Shown here: positions 1 to 5,814 of the stretch, one piece after another
Numbering within the stretch: the stretch's first letter is position 1
Layout of the letters: the number at the start of each line of letters is the position of its first letter
Origin: an uncultured Rhodoplanes sp.
GTDB taxonomy: Bacteria; Pseudomonadota; Alphaproteobacteria; Rhizobiales; Xanthobacteraceae
Length of the DNA: 10,414 bases
NCBI GenBank assembly: GCA_936924235.1
Contig: CAKZHN010000239.1
Location: 1-10,414 of the forward strand
Direction of reading: 5' to 3'
Notes under the pieces: model-generated
What the model was told of the DNA's origin: nothing
The model's database searches: none
Seen by the model: only the letters and a program-made list of their open reading frames with translations
Program-made: the position numbers and the translations under genes

Positions 1-951
1 CAGCCTGAAGCTCGCGAGATCGAGGGCGTTGCCCTTGCCGTGCTCGGAGAGCTTGGCGCCCTTGACGTTGTTGCGCGGCCGGCAATCGTAGGCGTCGTAG
101 TCGTTGATGGCCATCAGCGGCGAGCCCAGCGCCTCGGTCGCCGCGGGGCCGACATCCTCGCGCACCCACTGCGAAAACTGCTCGGCCATGCTGCAGCGGA
201 TCTGCGGCGCCGGATTGAGCGCGATGAGCGAGCGGTCGGGCATCACGATGCTGTCGAGACGCACCAGATCGGTGGCGCCGCAGGCGCCCGGGCCGATGCG
301 GCTCGGCAGCGGCGAATAGCGCGCGATCTTGGCGAGCCGCTCGGCGCAGGCCAGCGGCTCGGTGACCGGCGGCACCGCGGTGGACGGCAGCGCGCGATTG
401 AGCTCGCGCTGCAATTCCTGGTCGCCGTCGCGGGTGTGGGCCGCGGCGGTGCGCGCCGGCTGCGGCACTTGCGCCGGCCGGGCGCTGCGGGCGGCGGCCG
501 GGACCGGGGCCGCCGTGACGTGCGAAGGGGCGACATGCGAGGCGGCAGCAGTTGATGAAGGAACCGCAGGCGAAGGAGCCACCGGCGAGGTGGCGATCTG
601 CGTGTCCGCGGGCGGCGCCGCAGGCCGCGACGGCAGGCGCGGCGGCGGGAACACGTTGGCGGCGGGCTTGGCATTGGCCGCGCGATTGACCTCGGGCGTG
701 CGGTGCAGCTCGCGCTGCAATTCGCGCTTGCTCTCGAGCGCACGGGTGGTTTCGGGGCTGCGCGGCTGGCGCTGCTGTGAAGCTTTCTGCTGCGGGCCCA
801 GGAACGGCAGGTCGTCCCAGCCCTTGCCGACGGTCGGGCTGCGCTCGAGCCAGGGGTCGGCGCTTGCCACCCCTCCCCAGGCCATGCCTGCGCAGGTTAC
901 CGGCACCGCCACGATCGAAAGCAGCCATTTCCGGCCGATTTTCTTTGTCAC
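1..951 (-). CDS. Extensin-like C-terminal domain protein, exported (partial, 3' end beyond window)
   Basis: I read 317 uninterrupted codons from a GTG at 949-951 down to base 1; the gene continues past the left edge. The GTG is preferred because the residues after it form a classic signal peptide: a basic start (KKIGRK), a hydrophobic core, and an ASA cleavage site near residue 26. The nearby upstream ATG is in another frame. The mature protein has a low-complexity Ala/Pro/Ser linker (about residues 90-175) bracketed by two copies of ELQREL (residues 77 and 179). From about residue 200 it matches the extensin-like C-terminal domain (Pfam Extensin-like_C): a Cys near 202, a YDC-RPRNN segment, then SEHGKGNALDLASF ending at 317. 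His304 and Asp311 in the last motif have the H-x6-D spacing of M15/LAS zinc peptidases. The biochemical role of this bacterial family is not established; a periplasmic cell-wall role is inferred. The gene lies 103 bases downstream of an amidase on the same strand. Confidence 0.85.
   Translation of the reverse strand, partial: MTKKIGRKWLLSIVAVPVTCAGMAWGGVASADPWLERSPTVGKGWDDLPFLGPQQKASQQRQPRSPETTRALESKRELQRELHRTPEVNRAANAKPAANVFPPPRLPSRPAAPPADTQIATSPVAPSPAVPSSTAAASHVAPSHVTAAPVPAAARSARPAQVPQPARTAAAHTRDGDQELQRELNRALPSTAVPPVTEPLACAERLAKIARYSPLPSRIGPGACGATDLVRLDSIVMPDRSLIALNPAPQIRCSMAEQFSQWVREDVGPAATEALGSPLMAINDYDAYDCRPRNNVKGAKLSEHGKGNALDLASFRL
401..417. repeat. 17-base direct repeat, copy 1 (encodes ELQREL in the extensin-like protein)
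   Basis: An exact 17-base match to 707-723. The two copies are 306 bases (102 codons) apart and therefore in the same reading frame. On the minus strand this copy encodes ELQREL followed by N-R at residue 179, just before the C-terminal domain. A shared cgcgattga string lies near both copies, so the similarity extends to an N-R-A segment. Confidence 0.7.
707..723. repeat. 17-base direct repeat, copy 2 (encodes ELQREL in the extensin-like protein)
   Basis: The partner of 401-417. On the minus strand it encodes ELQREL followed by H-R at residue 77, before the Ala/Pro-rich linker. With the other copy it brackets the linker, which suggests an internal duplication or a repeated short helix. Confidence 0.7.
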
Positions 952-1018
952 GCTTCCATCCCTGGAACGTCGCGGCCCCGAGCGCGTGGCAGCGCCCGGG
1001 AACCGGCACCGGACACAT

Positions 1019-1043
1019 AACGCTCGAACCGGACAGAAGTTCG
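1019..1043 (-). promoter_or_regulatory. Candidate EcfG-type (general stress response) promoter for the extensin-like gene
   Basis: On the minus strand, CGAAC (1043-1039) is followed after exactly 16 bases by CGTT (1022-1019). The consensus for EcfG sigma factors of Alphaproteobacteria is GGAAC, 16-17 bases, CGTT, so there is one mismatch, in the first base. The site lies 68 bases upstream of the GTG start, inside the short gap after the amidase gene, a plausible position for a promoter. Such short motifs occur by chance, so this is a candidate only. Confidence 0.3.
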
Positions 1044-1054
1044 CAGGAATTTTG

Positions 1055-1714
1055 TCAGCGCTGCGCCGGAATAGCGGCCGTTGGGATTGTGGGGACATAG
1101 GCCTGGGCGCGGACTCGCTCGGCGAGCGCGCAGCCCTCGCAATAGCGCGCGTCCTTGTAGTCGATCCAGTTGTGGGCGTAGACGCGGCCGGCCGCGATGC
1201 CGTAGCGCTCCTGAACGAAGCGGACGAGCGCAAGCCCAGCGGTAAATTGCTCCGGCGTCAGCGGCTTTGCGACATCCGGATAATTTCCGGCGAATTCGAT
1301 GCCAATCGAATTGGTGCGCACCACTTGGCGGTGGGTCCCGGCGTTGTCGATGTATTTGTTGTCGTTGCGGTTGGCGCCGTCGCCGTGGGTGGTGACGAAG
1401 GTCTCCGGCGTCGCCCAATAGACCGTGCCGTCGGTTTCGACCCAGAGCGTGACGCCGCGCTTTGTCGGGTTTGCGGCCTGTTGCCTGGCGAGCGCCGCGG
1501 CCGAGCCGGCCGGCCCCTCGGTCTGATGCAGGATGATGTTCTGCCACGGCGCCTGCTTCGGATCGCCGAGCGGGCTGAGATAGACAATGTGGAGGCCCGG
1601 GATCTGCGGTGTGCCGGCGCTGCGTGCGAGCGTGGCGAAGTCGGCGTCTTGAGCGAATGCCGGCCCAGACAGCAGCAGCACAGCGAAAATGACAGACAAA
1701 CGGACAAGCGGCAT
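1055..1714 (-). CDS. Exported N-acetylmuramoyl-L-alanine amidase (Amidase_2 type)
   Basis: 219 residues. The N-terminus is a signal peptide (hydrophobic core FAVLLLS, AFA cleavage near residue 21), so the enzyme should act in the periplasm, cleaving the bond between N-acetylmuramic acid and the stem peptide of peptidoglycan. Amidase_2 landmarks follow in order: IILHQTEG with the first zinc ligand His63, an LWVETDGTVYW strand near 90-100, NSIGIEFAGN with the catalytic Glu candidate at 140, and AHNWIDYKDARYCEGC with His181 and the conserved Lys187. The usual third ligand (Asp in AmpD, Cys in T7 lysozyme and PGRPs) is not in the standard place; Asp188 or Cys192 are candidates, and Cys192/Cys195 form a CxxC. 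The start at 1714 is chosen because it gives the signal peptide; no clear Shine-Dalgarno is visible. The extensin-like gene lies 103 bases downstream, and a divergent oxidase gene starts 27 bases upstream. Confidence 0.88.
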   Translation of the reverse strand: MPLVRLSVIFAVLLLSGPAFAQDADFATLARSAGTPQIPGLHIVYLSPLGDPKQAPWQNIILHQTEGPAGSAAALARQQAANPTKRGVTLWVETDGTVYWATPETFVTTHGDGANRNDNKYIDNAGTHRQVVRTNSIGIEFAGNYPDVAKPLTPEQFTAGLALVRFVQERYGIAAGRVYAHNWIDYKDARYCEGCALAERVRAQAYVPTIPTAAIPAQR

Positions 1715-1741
1715 GGCATCTAGCTAAACAAGGAACGCAGC

Positions 1742-2881
1742 ATGCCGCAATACGACGTCATCGTGGTGGGGCTCGGCGCGATCGGCGGCGCCGCGTTGCG
1801 CGTTTTGGCCAAACGCGGCGTCCGCGCGCTCGGCATCGAGCGCTTCGCGCCAGGCCACGACCAGGGCTCCTCGCACGGCGAGACGCGGATGATCCGGCTC
1901 GGCTATTTCGAGCATCCGTCCTATGTGCCGCTGCTGCGGAAGACCTACGCGCTGTGGCTCGCGATCGAGAGCGAGGCGAACGCGAAACTCCTGCACGTCA
2001 CCGGCATCGCCGAGATGGGCACGCCCGACAGCGACGTGGTGGCCGGTACGCTCGCGGCCTCGCGGCTGCACGATCTGCCACACGAGGTGCTGAGCGCAAA
2101 GGACGCCATGCGTCGCTTTCCGGCGTTCCGGCTGCCGGAGGATTTCGTCTGCGTGGTGCAGCCCGACGGCGGCTTCGTCGCGGTCGAAGCCGCGATGGCG
2201 GCGATGCTCGGCCAGGCCACGGCGGCGGGCGCCGAGGTGTGGCCGGAAACGACGGTGCAGGCCGTGACGCCAGCGGGACGGGGCGTCCGCGTTGCGACCA
2301 GCCGCGGCGACGTCGAAGCCGGCAGTGTCATCGTCGCGGCCGGGCCCTGGATCGGGCAGCTTGTCCCGGGCCTGCCGCTTCGCGTCACGCGCCAGGTGAT
2401 GACGTGGTTCGCGGCGCGGGAGCCCGAGCTGTTCCGGCCCGGCCGCTTCCCGGTGTTCCTGATGCGGACCCCGCACGGCAACCACTACGGCTTTCCCTCG
2501 CTCGACGGCCGCACCGTGAAGATCGCCAAGCACCATCATCTCGACGAGACCGTCGAGCCCGAAACCGTGGCCCGCACGGTCTCGGCGAAAGACGAGGCCG
2601 CGATCCGCGCCGCGGTCGCGGCGCATGTCCCGGCGGCCGACGGCCCCCTCGCCCAGGCCAAGACCTGCCTCTACACCGTGACGCCTGACCACGATTTCAT
2701 CATCGACCTCGCCCCCGGCGCGCCGAACGTGGTGGTCGCCTCGGCTTGCTCCGGCCATGGTTTCAAATTCGCTCCCGTGATGGGTGAAATCCTGGCCGAC
2801 CTCGCCACGGAGGGCGATACCGGCCACGACATCAGCCGCTTCCGGTTGTCGCGATTTGCTCCCGCTGTCACTCGGCCTTGA
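1742..2881 (+). CDS. Monomeric sarcosine oxidase / N-methyl-amino-acid oxidase-like FAD enzyme
   Basis: 379 residues, close to the 385-390 usual for monomeric sarcosine oxidase (MSOX) and N-methyltryptophan oxidase. An AAGGAA-like ribosome site (1730-1735) sits upstream of the ATG. The N-terminus has the FAD-binding beta-alpha-beta fingerprint VGLGAIGG (residues 9-16), then SHGETRMIR, which contains Arg49 and Arg52 at the same numbers as the flavin and substrate arginines of MSOX. KIAKHHH (260-266) matches the active-site Lys/His region. Cys309 in CLYTVTPDHDFIID matches the cysteine that carries covalent FAD, and GHGFKFAP with Lys342 matches the C-terminal substrate-site lysine. The family oxidatively demethylates N-methyl amino acids with O2, giving formaldehyde and H2O2. 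The exact substrate cannot be read from sequence; pipecolate or other secondary amines are possible. The 3' end overlaps the convergent binding-protein gene by 14 bases. The neighbours are not methylamine or folate genes. Confidence 0.88.
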   Translation: MPQYDVIVVGLGAIGGAALRVLAKRGVRALGIERFAPGHDQGSSHGETRMIRLGYFEHPSYVPLLRKTYALWLAIESEANAKLLHVTGIAEMGTPDSDVVAGTLAASRLHDLPHEVLSAKDAMRRFPAFRLPEDFVCVVQPDGGFVAVEAAMAAMLGQATAAGAEVWPETTVQAVTPAGRGVRVATSRGDVEAGSVIVAAGPWIGQLVPGLPLRVTRQVMTWFAAREPELFRPGRFPVFLMRTPHGNHYGFPSLDGRTVKIAKHHHLDETVEPETVARTVSAKDEAAIRAAVAAHVPAADGPLAQAKTCLYTVTPDHDFIIDLAPGAPNVVVASACSGHGFKFAPVMGEILADLATEGDTGHDISRFRLSRFAPAVTRP

Positions 2882-3854
2882 CGCCCGCGGCCTTCACGAT
2901 CGGGTACCACTTCTCGACCTCGGCCTTGTGAAACGCCGCGAACGCCGCCGGCGTCCTGATGTCGGCCGGCGGGAGATTCATCCCGAGATCGGCGATGCGC
3001 TTCTGCACCGTCGGATCGTCCATGGCGGCCCGCGCCGCGGCATTCACGCGCGCAACCACATCCTCCGGCGTGCCCTTCGGCATCCAGAGCCCGTGCCAGG
3101 TTCCGACGTGAACGTCCGGCACGCCCGCCTCGTCGGTGGTCGGCACGTCAGGAGCAGCGAACCAGCGCTGTTTGGACATCACCGCATAGACCTTGAGGTT
3201 GCCGCTCTTGAACTGGCTGAGCGAGTTGGCGGCGAGATCGCAGTTCAAGTCGACATTGCCGGCGACAATATCCTGCATGGCCGGCGCGCCGCCACGGTAC
3301 GGCACGAACTGGAAGGTCGTGCCGGTCGCGTGCTGGAAGAACATGCCGCAGAAGCGGCCGACGCTCGCGGTGCCGACCGAGGTGGCCGAAACCTTGTCCG
3401 GATTGGCCTTCAGGTAGGCGACGAGCTCCTGGAGCGTGTTCGGCGGCAGGGTTTTGCGTGCAGTCATCCAGTACGGCACGCTCGGCAGCAGCGCGACAGG
3501 AGACAGCTCGGTCAGGATGTCGAACGGCAGGTTATAGACCGCGGTCGCGACCACATACTGGCTGAGCGTCCCCATGCCGATGGTGTAGCCGTCGGGCGCC
3601 GAGCGCACCACGCGGGTGATCGAAAGCGTTCCGCCCGCTCCGCCCATGTTCTCGACGATGATCGGCTGGCCGAGCGTGGCGCGCATGTGCTCGGCGACCA
3701 CGCGGGCGAGCGCGTCGACCCCGCCGCCGGCCGGCAACGCCACCACCATGGTGATCGGGCGCGAGGGGTAGCTCTGCTGCGCATGGGCCGGCGACAACGC
3801 CGCCGCAAGCCCCAACAGCAACGCCGCAGCGGCTGCAACAAAAAGTCTGCCCAT
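2868..3854 (-). CDS. Bug/TctC-family periplasmic solute-binding protein
   Basis: 328 residues, the usual size for tripartite tricarboxylate transporter substrate-binding proteins (Bug family). The ATG at 3854 has AGGA eight bases upstream and begins a signal peptide ending AHA near residue 25. The mature start QSYPSRPITMVVALPAGGGVDALAR is the family signature, and ENMGGAGG, APDGYTIGMG, VPYRGGAPAMQDIVAGNVDL and VPTTDEAGVPD follow in normal order. Bug proteins capture small carboxylates or related anions in the periplasm. No tctA or tctB membrane genes are in view, so this is an orphan receptor, as is common for the family. Two cysteines (169 and 205) lie in the two segments that normally border the ligand cleft, an uncommon feature. 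The gene is divergent from an acyl-CoA ligase gene across about 250 bases, and its 3' end overlaps the oxidase gene by 14 bases. Confidence 0.92.
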   Translation of the reverse strand: MGRLFVAAAAALLLGLAAALSPAHAQQSYPSRPITMVVALPAGGGVDALARVVAEHMRATLGQPIIVENMGGAGGTLSITRVVRSAPDGYTIGMGTLSQYVVATAVYNLPFDILTELSPVALLPSVPYWMTARKTLPPNTLQELVAYLKANPDKVSATSVGTASVGRFCGMFFQHATGTTFQFVPYRGGAPAMQDIVAGNVDLNCDLAANSLSQFKSGNLKVYAVMSKQRWFAAPDVPTTDEAGVPDVHVGTWHGLWMPKGTPEDVVARVNAAARAAMDDPTVQKRIADLGMNLPPADIRTPAAFAAFHKAEVEKWYPIVKAAGVKAE

Positions 3855-3914
3855 GTCGGTGTTCCTAGGGTTCCTCCACCGGCTGCTGATGACCGGTTTT
3901 GAGGCAACGCTAGA

Positions 3915-3957
3915 GCATTTTCCGGCGAAGTGTGAAGCGGTTCGCCGCAGAAAATGC
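3915..3957. repeat. Intergenic palindrome (RIME-like hairpin element)
   Basis: The left arm GCATTTTCCGGCGAA (3915-3929) pairs with the right arm TTCGCCGCAGAAAATGC (3941-3957) across an 11-base loop (3930-3940), with a two-base bulge in the right arm. The sequence around it (tagagcattttc, gaagtgtgaagcggttcgcc) resembles a very abundant family of intergenic palindromes in Rhizobiales, related to the Rhizobium intergenic mosaic elements; this resemblance is from memory. It lies between two divergent genes, 61 bases from the binding-protein start and 150 from the ligase start. It may act as a transcript 5'-end hairpin or simply be a dispersed repeat. Confidence 0.65.
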
Positions 3958-4106
3958 GACCAAACCAAAAAAGCCAGACATCGAGCCGGATGGCGCGCTG
4001 CAGTGCGGCCGTTCAACCGCTTCCGGCTCGACCGATTCCGCTGATAGTCTTGCATCCATCCGGTCTGGGAGCCGGTAACGACAAAAGACGTCACGGAGAG
4101 AAACGC

Positions 4107-5738
4107 ATGCTCGGCCTGATGCAGGATTGGCCGCTCCTCTGCCATCGCATCATCGACCACGCCGCGATCCAGCACGGCAAGCGGGCGGTGGTGAGCCGCT
4201 CGGTCGAGGGACCGATCCACACCACCAACTACGCCGAGGTGCGCGGCCGCGCGATGAAGCTCGCGCAGCGGCTGGAGCGCGACGGCGTCAAGCCCGGCGA
4301 CCGCGTCGCGACGCTGGCCTGGAACACCTGGCGGCATCTCGAAGCCTGGTACGGCATCATCGGCATCGGCGCGATCTACCACACCGTCAACCCGCGGCTG
4401 TTCCCCGAGCAGATCGCCTGGATCGTCAATCACGCCGAGGACCGCGTGATGATGACCGACCTGACCTTCGTGCCGCTGCTGGAAAAGCTCGCCGACAAGC
4501 TGCCGACGATCGAGCGCTACATCGTGCTGACCGACGCGGCGCATATGCCGCAGACCACGCTGAAGAACGCGGTGCCCTACGAGGACTACATCGCCGAGTC
4601 CGACGGCGACTTCGCCTGGAAGAGCTTCGACGAGAACACCGCCTGCGGCATGTGCTACACGTCGGGCACCACCGGCAATCCCAAGGGCGTGCTCTACTCG
4701 CACCGTTCCAACGTGCTGCATGCCTTCATGGCGTCGCTGCCCGACGCCAAGGGCATCCGCGCCTGCGACGTGGTGATGCCGGTCGTGCCGCTGTTCCACG
4801 CCAACTGCTGGTCGCTCGCCTTCTCGACGCCGATGACCGGCGCCTCGCTGGTGCTGCCGGGGCCCAAGCTCGACGGCCCGTCGGTGCTGGAGCTGCTGGA
4901 CACGTACAAGGTCACGTTCACGGCCGGCGTGCCGACCGTGTGGCTGATGCTGCTGCAGGAGCTGGAGAAGACCGGCGGGAAGCTGCCTTATCTCAAGCGC
5001 ATGGTGATCGGCGGCTCGGCGTCGCCGCGCGCCATGACCCAGGCGCTGCAGGACAAGTACGGCATCGACGTGATCCATGCCTGGGGCATGACCGAGATGA
5101 GCCCGCTCGGCTCGCTGTGCACGCTCAAGCCGGAGTACCAGGAGCTGACCGGCGAGGCCAAGCTCGACATCCAGGCCAAGCAGGGCCATCCGCCGTTCGG
5201 CGTCGAGATGAAGATCACCGACGACTCAGGCCACGCGCTGCCGTGGGACGGCAAGACCTTCGGGCGCCTCAAGGTGCGGGGCCCGGCGGTGGCGCGGCGC
5301 TATTTCAAGGACGACACCGAGATCCTCGACCAGGAGGGCTTTTTCGACACCGGCGACGTCGCCACCATGGACGCCTGCGGCTACATGCAGATCACGGACC
5401 GGTCCAAGGACGTGATCAAGTCCGGCGGCGAGTGGATCTCGTCGATCGACCTGGAGAACCTCGCAGTCGGCCATCCCAAGGTGGCGGAAGCCGCCGTGAT
5501 CGGCATCCGACATCCGAAATGGGACGAAAGGCCATTGCTGGTGATCGTGCTGAAAAAGGACCAGAAGGCCAACAAGGACGACATCCTCGGTTTCATGCAG
5601 GGCAAGATCGCCAAATGGTGGATGCCCGATGACGTCGCCTTCGTGACCGAGATCCCGCACACCGCGACCGGCAAGATCCAGAAGACCGCGCTGCGCGAGC
5701 AGTTCAAGGATTACCGGCTGCCGACCGCTGCGGCATAG
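4107..5738 (+). CDS. Acyl-CoA ligase of the AlkK/DmdB-like (medium-chain fatty acid / methylthiopropionate) branch
   Basis: 543 residues. The start at 4107 is chosen because GGAGAG lies six bases upstream and MLGLMQDWPLL is the typical N-terminus of this branch; the longer open frame to 3954 runs through the intergenic palindrome. ANL adenylation motifs are complete: YTSGTTGNPKGV (184-195, phosphate loop), WGMTEMSP (326-333), FFDTGD with Asp417 (ribose binding), and TATGKIQK with the adenylating Lys523. The enzyme should activate a carboxylic acid with ATP to an acyl-adenylate and then to the CoA thioester, in the cytoplasm. Relatives include AlkK (medium-chain fatty acids) and DmdB (3-methylthiopropionate). 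The chain-length or sulfur preference cannot be decided from sequence. No dmdA, dmdC, dmdD or beta-oxidation genes are adjacent. The Hsp70-like gene follows after 76 bases on the same strand. Confidence 0.92.
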   Translation: MLGLMQDWPLLCHRIIDHAAIQHGKRAVVSRSVEGPIHTTNYAEVRGRAMKLAQRLERDGVKPGDRVATLAWNTWRHLEAWYGIIGIGAIYHTVNPRLFPEQIAWIVNHAEDRVMMTDLTFVPLLEKLADKLPTIERYIVLTDAAHMPQTTLKNAVPYEDYIAESDGDFAWKSFDENTACGMCYTSGTTGNPKGVLYSHRSNVLHAFMASLPDAKGIRACDVVMPVVPLFHANCWSLAFSTPMTGASLVLPGPKLDGPSVLELLDTYKVTFTAGVPTVWLMLLQELEKTGGKLPYLKRMVIGGSASPRAMTQALQDKYGIDVIHAWGMTEMSPLGSLCTLKPEYQELTGEAKLDIQAKQGHPPFGVEMKITDDSGHALPWDGKTFGRLKVRGPAVARRYFKDDTEILDQEGFFDTGDVATMDACGYMQITDRSKDVIKSGGEWISSIDLENLAVGHPKVAEAAVIGIRHPKWDERPLLVIVLKKDQKANKDDILGFMQGKIAKWWMPDDVAFVTEIPHTATGKIQKTALREQFKDYRLPTAAA

Positions 5739-5814
5739 GCTCTGCCGCGCGCAAAAACCGCTGGATCGACCCATCCGCAATGTGTAGACGGACGCTTCCC
5801 GGTTTGGAGCGACC

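Noticed and set aside
964..988. GGAAC-N16-CGTG on the plus strand
   Set aside because: The -10 box is imperfect and no plus-strand gene lies nearby downstream.
329..1723. A 464-codon plus-strand open frame
   Set aside because: It is antisense to the extensin-like and amidase genes, which have recognisable domains and signal peptides; its own product is low-complexity with no domain.
1732..1736. GGAAC upstream of the oxidase gene, as an EcfG -35 box
   Set aside because: No CGTT follows at 16 or 17 bases, and the position overlaps the ribosome site and start codon.
3853..4044. A 63-codon plus-strand frame in the divergent region
   Set aside because: It runs across the start of the binding-protein gene and the palindrome, has no ribosome site, and its product matches nothing I recognise.
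3954..4106. An N-terminal extension of the acyl-CoA ligase
   Set aside because: It would begin inside the intergenic palindrome; the internal ATG at 4107 has a good ribosome site and the family's usual N-terminus.
2868..5189. A 773-codon minus-strand open frame covering the binding-protein gene and much of the acyl-CoA ligase gene
   Set aside because: Only its last 328 codons are a real gene, which begins with a signal peptide and ribosome site at 3854. The rest is Arg/His/Gly-rich antisense of the ligase gene, typical of high-GC shadow frames.
4107..5738. Naming the ligase dmdB (methylthiopropionate-CoA ligase)
   Set aside because: AlkK-type fatty acid ligases have the same N-terminus and motifs, and no DMSP-pathway genes are adjacent.
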